From: Phoronis ovalis
Lineage: Eukaryota; Phoronida; Phoronidae
Reading direction: 5' to 3'
NCBI GenBank assembly: GCA_028565635.1
Contig: JAOXYB010091384.1
Location: forward strand, 1-61,854
Length of the DNA stretch: 61,854 nucleotides
The stretch's first letter is position 1. Every line of letters begins with the position of its first letter. The notes below the pieces were generated by a model. The model searched no databases, had not been told where the DNA came from, and worked only from the letters and a program-made list of their open reading frames with translations. Below are positions 15,982-27,800 of the stretch, one piece after another. The translations under genes were made by a program, and so were the position numbers.

Positions 15982-18900
15982 ATGGCTCCTTGCAGAAGTG
16001 TAGAGGAGACAGACTCGGAGATGAGGCAACGATTAGTGAACAGTTTAAGTCAGAGTTTTCCAGGAAGTGCATTGTCTAAAGCACTCCACTCTATGAACAT
16101 GTCAGATGATCCTGAAGAAGATCCATTAAGTTCAAGTTGTTTTGCTGAAATACGATTGGAAAAAGGTCCAATGGAGGAAGACGACGAATTAACTAGTTTG
16201 AACTGGTTACAAGACACTGATTTGCTGAAAAATATTGATACCGGAGAGAGTAGATTGTGTGAGAGTCCCACTGGTGATCTAAAAGAAAATGATGAGAATG
16301 GTTTAGAAATAAACGATAGTGCTATCCAGTCTCATCCTCCTAATGTACCATATAATCCAAGAAAACACATCAATAGCAAACCTCCATATTCATTCAGCTG
16401 TCTTATTTTCATGGCTATTGAAGATTCACCACTCAAAAGATTACCTGTCAAAGACATTTATGCTTGGATTCTGAACCACTTCCCATATTTTCAAAATGCC
16501 CCAACAGGCTGGAAGAATTCGGTGCGTCATAATCTTTCACTCAATAAATGCTTCAAGAAAGTCGACAAGGATAAGGGACAGGTAGGGTATATTTTACTGG
16601 ACTATACTTGGGTTTCACACTAAGTCCTTCCTATTTAGTCATTCCTCATCCTTGCAAGACAAACTTTTCTGGCATCAAATTATGAGGGCAGTTAAGTAAA
16701 TTTTTTGATGCATGTGCCTATGCCTTTGGGCATCTTAAAGGCAAGGAAATGTTGGCAGTATTTACAACATGTCTAAAATGTTTAGCTGATGTATCTTATG
16801 TTTACAAACTTTGATCTTGTCTGTTGTTTTGTTTATATCTCACTAATATTAGTTAGTTATATTTGATCTAGGATTACCCAGTTCATACAAAGGGCAAAAG
16901 TCATTGCCTTACCATTTTATCACTCATAGGCATTATAATAATACTTTTTTATTGCCATTAAAAGAAATAGATTTCGTTTGTTATGACTTCAGTCCCAGAC
17001 TGTATCAATTTTAAATAATATCGTGTGTAGTCTGTATTTTCCACTATAATTCCATATATAAATTTGAGTGGAGTCGATATACAGTGTTGATATCATCAGG
17101 AATTAGACATTCTCACTTATCCCTTATTTTGTGCTAGTGGAATTAAGGGACAGAGATAATTAGTAGTTATGTTATTATTATGGCAAAATACCACATTTAA
17201 TTTATTTTCTGCATAATCGGAGATGCCAAATGCATGGATGTCAAAACAGAGATTTATTTTTTGAGCACCGCAGAAGCAACTACGTGACGAGGCACGTCTT
17301 CTAGGGTCCCCAATTTTTTTTGGAAAACTAAGATGCAATTTGAGCTAAAATTATTGTTTTAGTAGGATTTGTTAATAGCCAATGACTTGAAACAGGGAGA
17401 AATGACATTACAACTGGGAGATGGGTTTAAAAACGTAGTCTCCCTGTCAAACCGGGAGTCTTGGCATCACTGCATTTTGTTATATCATACTAGTTCTGAT
17501 TTTGTATTCAAACAAAGTCAGCAATAAACTAATCTGTAAATATAAAATGGCAGCAGCAGAGATGAGCATAATTTTATTTCACTTGATCATAGACAGTTGT
17601 GGATCAGATTATAACAGTAAATTATAACTGCCACCTCAACTTTATACATATTTAAGGGGTCATACATGTGGTTATAGCTTATAAAGTGGTACCTATAATT
17701 AAATAGTGCTACTATTTCACACCTGACTGGTTTATATGTCAAGGACCCAAAATAATATCTAGGACTGAATATGGAGAATTGCTTGTATCAGCTGATGCTA
17801 GATGAAATGATAAGCTGTTCTTGCAAATAAAATGAGAGAAGATTAAATGAAAGTGTTGGTTACCTAGCAACTCAATAACAAACCCATCTGTGATGTACCC
17901 AGGGAATGTTAATTTTTGTAATTACTAATGTTTCATCATTGATCTCCGAGTCTGATCAAAATGGTTACTATAGCAACAAGTATGCGAAATCATTACTTCC
18001 TTTCAGTTCATATAAAATACTATGCAGCTGTCAAAAATTATGCAACCAATATTTAATTGTACAAAGAGACTTTGTTACTTATTAGAAAGGGACAAAAAAA
18101 CTATTTTCATTAAACTTGGCCATATCTGCTTTCTTTGTGCTGTATTGCACGAGAATTTCCTCACAATAGCAAAAACTGGTATTGGGCAATAAAGCCATTT
18201 TATGTCTTTGTACAATACTCACCCCAGCGAGTATTATTTGTGCCATGTAAAAGGCAAAATGAAATCATTTAATGTTGGAGAAGCAGGTGATTTTACAAAT
18301 AAGTATTGTATATATGTTACCAAGGTGACAGTTAATGCTGGCAAGTGGTATCACAAGTCACCTTTGTTACAGAAATTGGAAATATAAGACATCTGTCATG
18401 TCAGTAACACTGAAATACAATCCACTTTGTCTGAATTAAGAACACAACTATACATTGTTCTTAGATTTGTTTCTATAGGGATAACGTGCAGTTTACATAG
18501 CAGCTATGGAAAACAAAAATTTGAGGATTCAATATAGTGGCCTTTGCTTTCCATCAATTGTTTCTATGTCTTACTAGTACCTTGCAGCTACATAATCATT
18601 CACATAAATTATTTAGCAAACTGCCCTGAAGTGATATGAAATGCCCAGTCTATTGTTCGAATTGTAGTTTATTGTCAAATTATACCTTCTTTATCTTATA
18701 AAATGTTTTTTTATTATTTTAAGCATTATTTCTAAATTATAGTATAGCACTGAAACTACAGTAATTTACTTTTTGTACAGTGTCGTTTCAAATATGTCAT
18801 TGAGTAAAAAAGATAGAATACAACTTGTTGCATTAAGTCAAATGATATGCTCTGTTGCTCATGCTTAGCATTTACTGCTTATTCAGACAGGATATTAATG

Positions 18901-21900
18901 TTATAAAGAATTGTCAGGTGACAATTTATCACTTTTCCTTGTTTCTACCTTTAATAAAAATATAAAACTATACATCATAAAATTTGTGCACTAATTTATA
19001 TTAAAATCTGCACAAGCATGAATTGGCCTTTTTTATGTCTAATGTCATATTTGTATCTTGTTAATTGCTCTTTTCTAGGACATTTTCTATTTTAATGTTT
19101 TGTTATTGCAGAGCATTGGTAAGGGTTCGTTGTGGTGCATTGACCCTGATTATAGGCCGAACCTGCTGCAAGCTCTGAGGAAAACCCCTTATCATCCCTA
19201 CCATCAATTACAAATGCTTGCCAACCCACAGCCAATGGGAAACCTCTACAGGTAACTGCTATTCAAAGTTTGTCTTTAAAATCTCTAGAAATAATTATGC
19301 AGTATTTACTATTAGTAGGTCAGGTTTATGGTTCCACAGTAAAGAACATCTGCACATATTTCATGATTTCTTAAGGCTATGTATCTTTATCAATAGACCA
19401 ACATTTGTGATAACAGTATCCAGTCTTGATTCCATCTGCCATGTAACTTTAATTCATTTATAGATGGATTTAAGTTTAACTAATGATGCGGAAAACAAGC
19501 CTTTGTTATGCCTCTTTTCATTGGGTTCATGCTGGTAATAGTTATTTTTCCTAATCATTTGGAAAGTAATATTTTCAGCATAATTGAATGAATTGCTGAT
19601 GGTTAACTGTTTTTCTTTCTAGCAATTCAAAGATACCACTTGCTACAAAAATCAATTTTAATATTTCTCCTCGTAAGTACATAACTTTCTGTTTATTTTT
19701 ATGCATAATTGCTATACCATAAATGTCATAGCTTGTCATTGTACTTTCCTGTTGATTTTGTTACCATGGTACTGTAAATACATTACTGTTTCTATGGCAA
19801 CAGTGTAATTAGTGTAAAATTAGCACTGTAACTCTTAATATCCAACAGAGAATAGATGAAGGCAGCAGCAGCTGCTCTGCAAATTATTTCACAGATGCAT
19901 GAGACATACAATGCAAATATATAGTTTATTGACACTGAGCTGATTATGCTAAGGATGAGTTCCATATTATAGCTATTAATTTGGTCTTCATTTGTAACAG
20001 TTAAATGCAGTTAGTGTTTACTGTAGCAATGCAAATAATTTCCTTAAGCTGTCATAATCTATGAATATATAATTTTATTACTTTTAAGAAAACATGTACC
20101 TTAGTAGACCATGTGGCATAATTTATTGCATAGGATAATGTTTAGTACCCTGTCTATCATTATTCAAAATTTTATAATTCCAAATGAATGAACACACAAG
20201 TGTTCGCCCTATTTAGGAAGCAAGCTCCTGTTTCTGTTTGCTAATAAGGCAAACAATTTGTACAGAAAATGTTAAAAAATAGTTCCATTAAATTGTTTAT
20301 GTTGACAAGAATAATTTAGTACTTATTTGATGCTTTGAACTTTAAGTGCAGCATGTTATGCTTCATGATTACAAGTTTTTAATCATCCTGTCAGTCTCTG
20401 GATTTGCTAAATACCTTTAATAGTTTGATTTGATCTGTACATGACCCTATATGTCCCAGTGTTACAGTGATATTTAAAATTTTAAGTCCTCTCAGATGGA
20501 AAATTCATTTGAAACTGTGGCAATATTTATAGTAGCCTAGAACTTCTGTTCTTACCTGATGTTATTATTTTAACTTGATATGTACCTTAGGTTTTCACTG
20601 ACTTTTGTTCCCCCAAGTGACACTCAATCTTGTACAGTACTGATTGACCTGTCAATGCTAATTGTTTGCTCATGTTTTCAGACTTGTTTCCCTTCCTAAG
20701 CAAGAGGTTACTTGGCCCCACTGGTTCAGAAACAGGTAAGCTTCCATTAAGCTTGTACTTATTAACTATGACTTTAAAACACCAGATAAGCTATTCATGC
20801 CAACCTGTATGCACCTTACATGTTTGCCACTAGAGTGGGCTACATCACTATACCATGTACGGTGGTATATGCAATGTAAAAATGTAAAAAATATTTTTTT
20901 CATAAAACGGATTTATTCTGCTAATAAATAACTTGAGAACTAATTGTTCATAAACCCTCTATAAATTTAGTAAATGTAAGTAAAATTTTATAAATAAATT
21001 AATAAAATGATTTTTTGAAGAAAAACTGATATTTTTCGCACAAGATCATCCCCTGTTAGGTGAGATTTGAAAATCTTCAGTAGAAATGGTCCTACTGACA
21101 TTGGCCTTGCATTTTTTAGGTGGAGATTATGAAAAAAGTTTGAATGGATTATTCGTTAATGCATGATATCTAGGCTGTATTTTGCAGGGAGATTAAAATT
21201 CTAATTTACGGCCGCAAGTTGTTCTTATCTTTGGTTTTATTTCCAGATTTGGACATAGATGTTGCTAATACTTTGATGTCATTGAAAGGAGGATCCACAG
21301 GCTACAGCAGTAAGTAAACAGTGAAGCATGGCAGTTCCTGTTGGTTAAATATTTCAAAACCTCGAAATGTACATGCTAATTTAAGTTACAACTTTAATAC
21401 TAATGTTAAATTATAACATCAGTAAGTGCTGGTGTCACTTGAAGTCTAAAATAGCAGATATCTCAGTTGTCAAGACTATTTGCGTGGACTTGTAGTTAGT
21501 CATAATACCAGTTGAGCACACACTTCTGCTTTATGATTGAGTTGTGCTGGAGAACAGCATAATTATTCGTTCACAAAATGCAGAATTGTGGAATATTTTG
21601 ATCTGACATTGGTGCCACATAGTGCGTGCAAATTGTCTGTTGTGTTACTATTGATGCTTGTGTAGAAACCAGTAGCTGCTCTTTGTTAACTTTACTCTGA
21701 CTATTTTCAGACCCTCGTTTGAAACCGCTGACTCATCGTAATGGTTATGAACTGACATTATCACCTGGAAGTGACAGATCCGGACACCGAAGAAAGATCA
21801 GGTAATGAAACTTGTAGCTGAAATTAATACAGCTTGGGCTATGTGTGGTATTTATTAGTTTGAACAGCGATTAGCCTTTGAAAATCGTTAGTGTTACAAA

Positions 21901-22424
21901 TGAAAACTCCCTTCTTGTCTAGAAATTGTCCAGAGAAAAGAAAAGAAATGTGTTGAAGTAACCTTGACATAACAGCTTGCATAGTCCTTATGATAATCTT
22001 TATGTTTTTTGTTAGCAACTCAACTTTTCTCAAGGTTGTATTACTTTGCAGACACTCACCATATGCAAAGAAGAGACCTACTTCCCCTGTGGTTATTACG
22101 GATAGTCCAAGTGAAGATCATACATATAGTGCCTCTAGTTCACCCACAGATGTCAATGGTCGCTCTCCCGCATCTCACGTCTCGTCAATTGATGAAGAAT
22201 ATGATTTCGGTGATGAGAGCGATGGTTGCTACAGTGATGATGAATACGAAGAGTCGGAATGGGATGAAAGCGAGGATGATGAAGAAAAGAAGATTGTGGA
22301 GGGTGCTGATGCTTTGCTGAATCTGGCTGGAATCAAAACATCGTCAATTGTACCATTACGAGCTATCAGTCCTCCTAACAACAATAATAATATTACTATT
22401 AAACAAGAGGTACAGTGCTCTTGA
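15982..22424 (+). CDS. FOXN3: Forkhead box N3-like transcription factor
   Basis: Forkhead (winged-helix) DNA-binding protein of the FOXN2/3 group; vertebrate FOXN3 (CHES1) is a transcriptional repressor linked to checkpoint control. Coding exons: 15982-16581, 19112-19251, 19623-19672, 20682-20735, 21247-21309, 21711-21801, 22052-22424. The phases agree and give 456 aa, close to the vertebrate length of about 490. The N-terminus has the FOXN-typical [17 protein letters not shown] (about 69-85). The forkhead domain runs from about 131 ([20 protein letters not shown]) through [15 protein letters not shown] into the second exon ([20 protein letters not shown]). The last exon encodes a Ser/Pro stretch, a strongly acidic block ([19 protein letters not shown]) and TIKQEVQCS at the end. 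The chosen ATG has A at -3 (AAAGATGG) and follows acceptor 15961-15962. FOXN3 rather than FOXN2 is an assignment from overall similarity. Confidence 0.92.
16582..16623 (+). other. Retained-intron read-through of FOXN3 exon (possible)
   Basis: If the donor at 16582 is not used, the reading frame continues 13 codons ([13 protein letters not shown]) to a TAA at 16621-16623. That would cut the forkhead domain before wing 1 and give about 213 aa. This is probably ordinary intron; it is recorded because it would be a non-DNA-binding product if retained. Confidence 0.2.
17859..17871. promoter_or_regulatory. X-box-like palindrome
   Basis: GTTACCTAGCAAC matches the strict RFX X-box form with one-base spacer, in the intron after the first FOXN3 coding exon. 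Confidence 0.45.
17964..17977. promoter_or_regulatory. X-box-like palindrome
   Basis: GTTACTATAGCAAC, strict X-box form with two-base spacer, only about 100 bp from the site at 17859. A looser match, GTTACCAAGGTGAC, follows at 18316-18329. Confidence 0.45.
19788..19801. promoter_or_regulatory. X-box-like palindrome
   Basis: GTTTCTATGGCAAC, strict X-box form, preceded by a related half-matching GTTACCATGGTACT at 19760-19773. It lies in a FOXN3 intron. Confidence 0.45.
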
Positions 22425-24510
22425 AGACAAATCTGGTTAAACATTATGACAAACATGCTTAGAAATTAAAAGCATTATAAAACATAAAGCAATATTTTTA
22501 TGGACAAATAGGACTGAAGGAATTTGCAGTATTGGAAACGTTCTTGTAAATAAGTAGTTCAGTTAGTTAAAATCGTATCTTAGTATTAAACTGTCAATGT
22601 ATAAAATGAAGGTATTATGAAAAATACGCATCTATGCACAAATGTTGAGACTTATCTGTGATGCTGTTGGTTAGTATACACCGCTGCATTGTCAACACAT
22701 CAGGACATCCCTTGCCGTTGTATAGTAGTTATTTTACAGTAGAGGTAGATAATAGGCCTTTTAGCTTGTATAACTTTAATATTGGTTTATTTATTTATAG
22801 CAAACTGAACTAAGAATCATGCAGATGAGATTGTATTGGTGGTTATGTAAATTATCTTCTGTTACACAAAACGATTTATTTTTTAATGCCTTAATGAGTT
22901 GAAGTTTATTTTATATATTACTCATTAATATTAAGTTCTTGTCATACAAGATCAGTGACATAACATAGTGATTTCCTACTGTTTTAGGCTCGAAATATAG
23001 TCTTTGCCAAATTATGTTATTCAAACTCTAAATTGTGTATTTCGAACACTAAAAATAGGCATGCAAATTATTTAAAACCTTGCTACAGGTATATTTGAAT
23101 AAAAGTAGCAAGACGAGGGCGATAACTTGTCTAAGATAACATTAGAGCAGACGTATGCAACTTCATAGAAATAACCAGTTGCTTCATGTGGCTTGTGATG
23201 TTTGTTGACCTGTGCACACTTCCAATGTATTTTCACCTCAGGATTTTAGATATTTGGATCTGTTGTATTACGTTGTAAGAATTAATTGACACATTGCCAC
23301 CGAGGCAAGTCTGGGTTGTATATTTTTTGATGTTTTTGACAAACTTTCTGATTTTACACGCGAGTAGAGAATTGTGACACTATGTGCAGATCTAGTCTAT
23401 AGTCGAAACTTCCAAAATTTGAAAATGAATTTAATTGTTTATAAAGAAAGAAAATCGTGGCTTCCATTTTCTTGTTCATCTTTGGTGCTTTTCTTTGTGT
23501 AATAGAATGTATTGCCTTTGTGTAAACCATTTTCGAAGTTGTACAAATTTTGTAGGATAGGTTTTTATCTTTAGGAAAATAGAGTTGAAACAGATGCTAT
23601 GCTGCATTGCAGAATTATGGGATTTTAAGTTTGGTTAAAACTTGGTCAGTTAAATAGTCAAGTTTACACCAAGTAAAAACGCAATTGCTTTTCAAGTTCA
23701 TTTCTGCTTTGTGGAGGATTCTTTTGTTTTGCAACATACAAACTTTTTAAATGTTGCAGGTCATGTAGTTTGTAAGCATTCTTGTTGAAAATGTTACTAG
23801 TTGATAATTTGTTTATAATTGTTATATAGACCTGAAAGAAGGCATGATTAATACTGATGTCTGGTGCTGAATTTACCATTTATTTAAAACAAAGATTGTA
23901 GAATCAAAAATTGAGAGAAGTATGAATGAGAAGGTACACCAGCTAAAGATGTAATTGGTGCTCTCCCAAGAATGGAGTTGATTGGTGCAATATAGTGTTA
24001 TATTTCTGTTTTTCAAAAGCAGGCTTATAATGGTTTTATCCCAAGAAACTGCATTTTAAGTCCCATCAGAAGTGTTTCTAGTGGTTGACCGTAAGACATT
24101 ATTGTGTTGCTCCATTACTTGGTTTTGTCTCTAGCTGAAATATTTTCTCACTCATTCACGGATCGATATCAAAGGACATTATTTCAGGTCATTTTAGGTG
24201 CCATGTTGGAGGGTATAGATTATTTGATGAGCTGAAGAAGTTATTCTATCTCATCTTTTAGTTCTATAAAGTTTGTATAGCAAGTTTGGTAATTTAAAGA
24301 GAGGCACTAACTTTTGCATTTCATGTATGCTATGTAATATATATATATATTCAGTGCTTTATGATGACATGGTTGTACTTTTCAATATTTCATGTTGTGA
24401 GCCATTTTTATTCTATCTATTATAAGGCTCGTGCAATATATACTCTCAGCAGGATACTATGACTCGCATTATGTACAGTTGTACAGGTGAACAATAAACA
24501 AAGTTGTCTA
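22425..24510 (+). terminator. FOXN3 3'UTR with candidate poly(A) signals
   Basis: After the TGA there is about 2 kb of AT-rich sequence with no further exon. AATAAA occurs at about 23098-23103 and again near 24494-24499; the latter is followed by a GT-rich tract (ATGTTGTTTGTC), typical of the final cleavage site. Two 3'UTR lengths are therefore possible. The convergent CTHRC1-like gene ends at 24827, so transcripts may come within about 300 bp or overlap. Confidence 0.45.
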
Positions 24511-24826
24511 AACAGATCATGTTGTTTGTCAACAAAAAATGTGCCAATAACTAGCAGTCTTATGCCTTCTTTGAAGCAGACAGTGGTGGATCGAAGATTT
24601 TTTTCCCTTCAAAGTTTACTCTTAAAAGAATACTTATAAATGCCAGGTGAGAAGTTAGTTTTTTTAGACCATCTCCAAAATCACTAGTCTGTACAATTAC
24701 AGAATTCTATATAGGACTTAAAATGTAAACTTTTTAACTACTGAAAGTTGGATTTGGCTTTGACAGTTATTTTTGACCATTCACATTAACATCTATCATA
24801 TCTGTCCACGTTCAGAAATTCTACAA

Positions 24827-27800
24827 TTAGACTTCTTGTATAATGATACGGGATGCTGAAGCAAATCCTGTACGTGCATCACCAAGTGGTGCATATGAAG
24901 CGTTACGACAGTTTCCAACTTTGAAAACAACTTCCACATTCCCTGCTGGTATGCCATCATAGCAATTTCCTGAAACTGAAACAAAACACTTTAATCTATG
25001 AAAACATATAGTGTGGTTGAATTTTGTTACTGTATTTTTTTCAATATTTAAAGATGGCAAGAAAACTGATTTAAAAGAAAAGAATTCACAAAATATGACC
25101 TGGCCGGCAGTCTTTTATGGAAAACGTGGCTCATGCATTTATTTCGGAATTACAAATTGAAATTTAGCTTACAAAATGGTGACCAGCACGTTTTGTACTA
25201 GAATAAATTTTAGATAATCTGTCAGAATATTATTCATATTTAAGACTCGAAATTTTGGACGAACTAGTATGCAATTTAATGCTGAAGCCCCGGGTACTCA
25301 AGTATACATGTACATTGTACCCATGTAGTACTCAAATGCCAAATTACACTTTTGATGTCAGTAAAATTTGTAACTTAAACACCAAAGCATTGTTTCAAAC
25401 CAATTAAATCTTGTTTTTTTAGCTTGAATAGCTACCACTTCATATTGTGTTGATGTTAATTTAATTTTATCTCTTAAATTTGTCTGATGTACAAATAGTC
25501 TCCATTTTGCATTGAAAACAACTTTTAAAAAGTCAATCATTTTCCATTTTTTACAAGCTGTTTTTCCAGTTAATTTGATGTATTTTGCAAGTAAACATTG
25601 AAGTTTACAAAAGCTATGTATCAATTAATTGGCTGAGGTATTTCACATTAAGAACTGCTGTGCACAAATGAACTATAAATTATTAACATTTTATGTCTAC
25701 ATGTTTGGGGCTCAAGGTAAATTAAGTGTTCATTAGCCTACATGGAGTACAAGCTTGGGATACATGTACTTCTCAATACATCTTCTAATGGTACTCCAGG
25801 GATGGTGCTACTAAATAATTTATAGCTGTTCAGCATGCTGATTTTTTTTAACACACATGCAGCCGCCACTCTGCTGAATATACAGGGAAAGACTTAGTCA
25901 GGCAGCTGAGATTTGTTACTGTAGGTTTCCAAGTTATGCTCACATCAGATAAGGTACTAAATACTGGTTTGTGACAGCTACTCCGATTTTTCTGACGTCA
26001 TCAGCTTAGTCTGTCAGGGAATTGCTGAGGAAACACAGAATCCTGAATTCCGTATACATAAATATATACACACAAGCACTAGTTTATATATTTAGAGGGA
26101 TAGGGGTCATCAGACTATTCAGGTAGATAGAGTGGGGCAAACTTATTTTCCTACAGGTGTGAAAGGGATATTTTATTTTCGTGCTGTGGGAATCATTGAA
26201 CTTTATTTTGGTCCGTGCAATGTGATAAACGTTATGTTTTATTTTCGTGTTATAGCGTTACAAAAATTTTTGTTTATGCAATAAGATTATCATTTTTTCT
26301 TTCTTTACAATGAAATTGAACCCTCTTGCTTACTGCATACCCCCTTTGTAGCTGCTCTAACGAAAATCCCTCCAGTACCCTTTAACCATTTTGAATAATT
26401 TGAGTATAATTATCTTCTTAGGAGCTTCCAACAGACTATTAGTGCTGCTTACAACCTGTTTATATACAGTAATTATTGTTGAGGTGGGAAAGGGTTATAT
26501 TATTTTCGTGACCCACGATTGCAGGAATTAATCATTTGTGATTCGTGAACAGGCAATATTATTTCCTTTAAGCGGTGGTCCCTACCCATTTCCCCCCTCA
26601 ATCTCTGGTAATAACAGAATATATTTCTGATGTCATTTTACCTCATCACAAACCTGTATGTTGTATATAAAAAAGAGCATAACTCCGAAACCTACTATAA
26701 AATTTCAGTAAATTATTAGCATTGTATTAGGATATATATATATCCACTATTATATACACAGCTGCCAGCTGATTATGTGGGACTCTCACTCAATCACATT
26801 AGTTGAAATTTCAGTAACTTATTATGTGTATGTATATGTGACAGGGTATATATATATTGTAGTAGGTTAATTATTATAGTTACAGTTATAAATATAAGAA
26901 TGCAAACCCCTGCATAGGGTATTGTAGTAGGTTATTATAGTTACATTTAGATAAGAACAGAGTATTGTGGTGGGTTGTTATAATTGCATTTGCATAAGAA
27001 TGCAAACCCCGCCCCCCCCCCCCCCCGGCATTGGTGGGTATGACCTGTTGTGCCTACTTAAGCTTCCGCATCCAGGTATATTGGTCAGTCACACAAAGAA
27101 GCTATTGCACGTGGATAACACATGCACGCCTTAATTAGACCTGTTTGGCAACTATTCATAAAGTATGGTACGTACTACAACCAGAACTGATCTCGTATTG
27201 AATAATCACATCACACCACACCATCCCAAAATTATAGACGTTAAAGAAAGCGTTCACATATATATATCTATATATATATATATATATATATATAAATATA
27301 TATTATCCACTGCATTTCAGTTGTCAGCTGAAGATGTGAATTTGTTAATTTTTCAGTAACTTATATTAAAATATGTACTGTACTTTCTCTAATAATCGTC
27401 CCCTCCAGTGACTAAAATAAATCAGTAATTACTCCCTCTCTAATAATTGCTTCCTCTCCAATGATGCTCCACGGCAATAATTTGAAGACCCTTTGAATTA
27501 ATGCAAAATAATACTCTATTACATTTTAATAATACATTGTTGTGGACAATTGATTAGCTCTTTCTGGATGAGATATATTTATATTGTAATGGACTATTTG
27601 TATGCACTTGAGGGCGCTGCAGTCAGATCCTTTCAATATTGGCATCCTTTAGTTATGACCAAATTATTTTTTTTTATATCTGTTTTTTGAAAAGCTTTAA
27701 CTGGTGAAAATTTAACAAAATAAAAAAATATTAATAAATAGTTGTTTATGTATATATTGATATGCTCAGAAAAAGGAGGGTATTTGTTAGATCCAAGAAC

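Noticed and set aside
16050-16271. Minus-strand ORF inside the first FOXN3 coding exon
   Set aside because: Antisense shadow of a conserved coding exon; no splice or family support.
22009-22320. Second-frame ORF (103 aa) over the last FOXN3 exon
   Set aside because: Overlaps the conserved acidic tail in another frame; starts in intron and is not protein-like.
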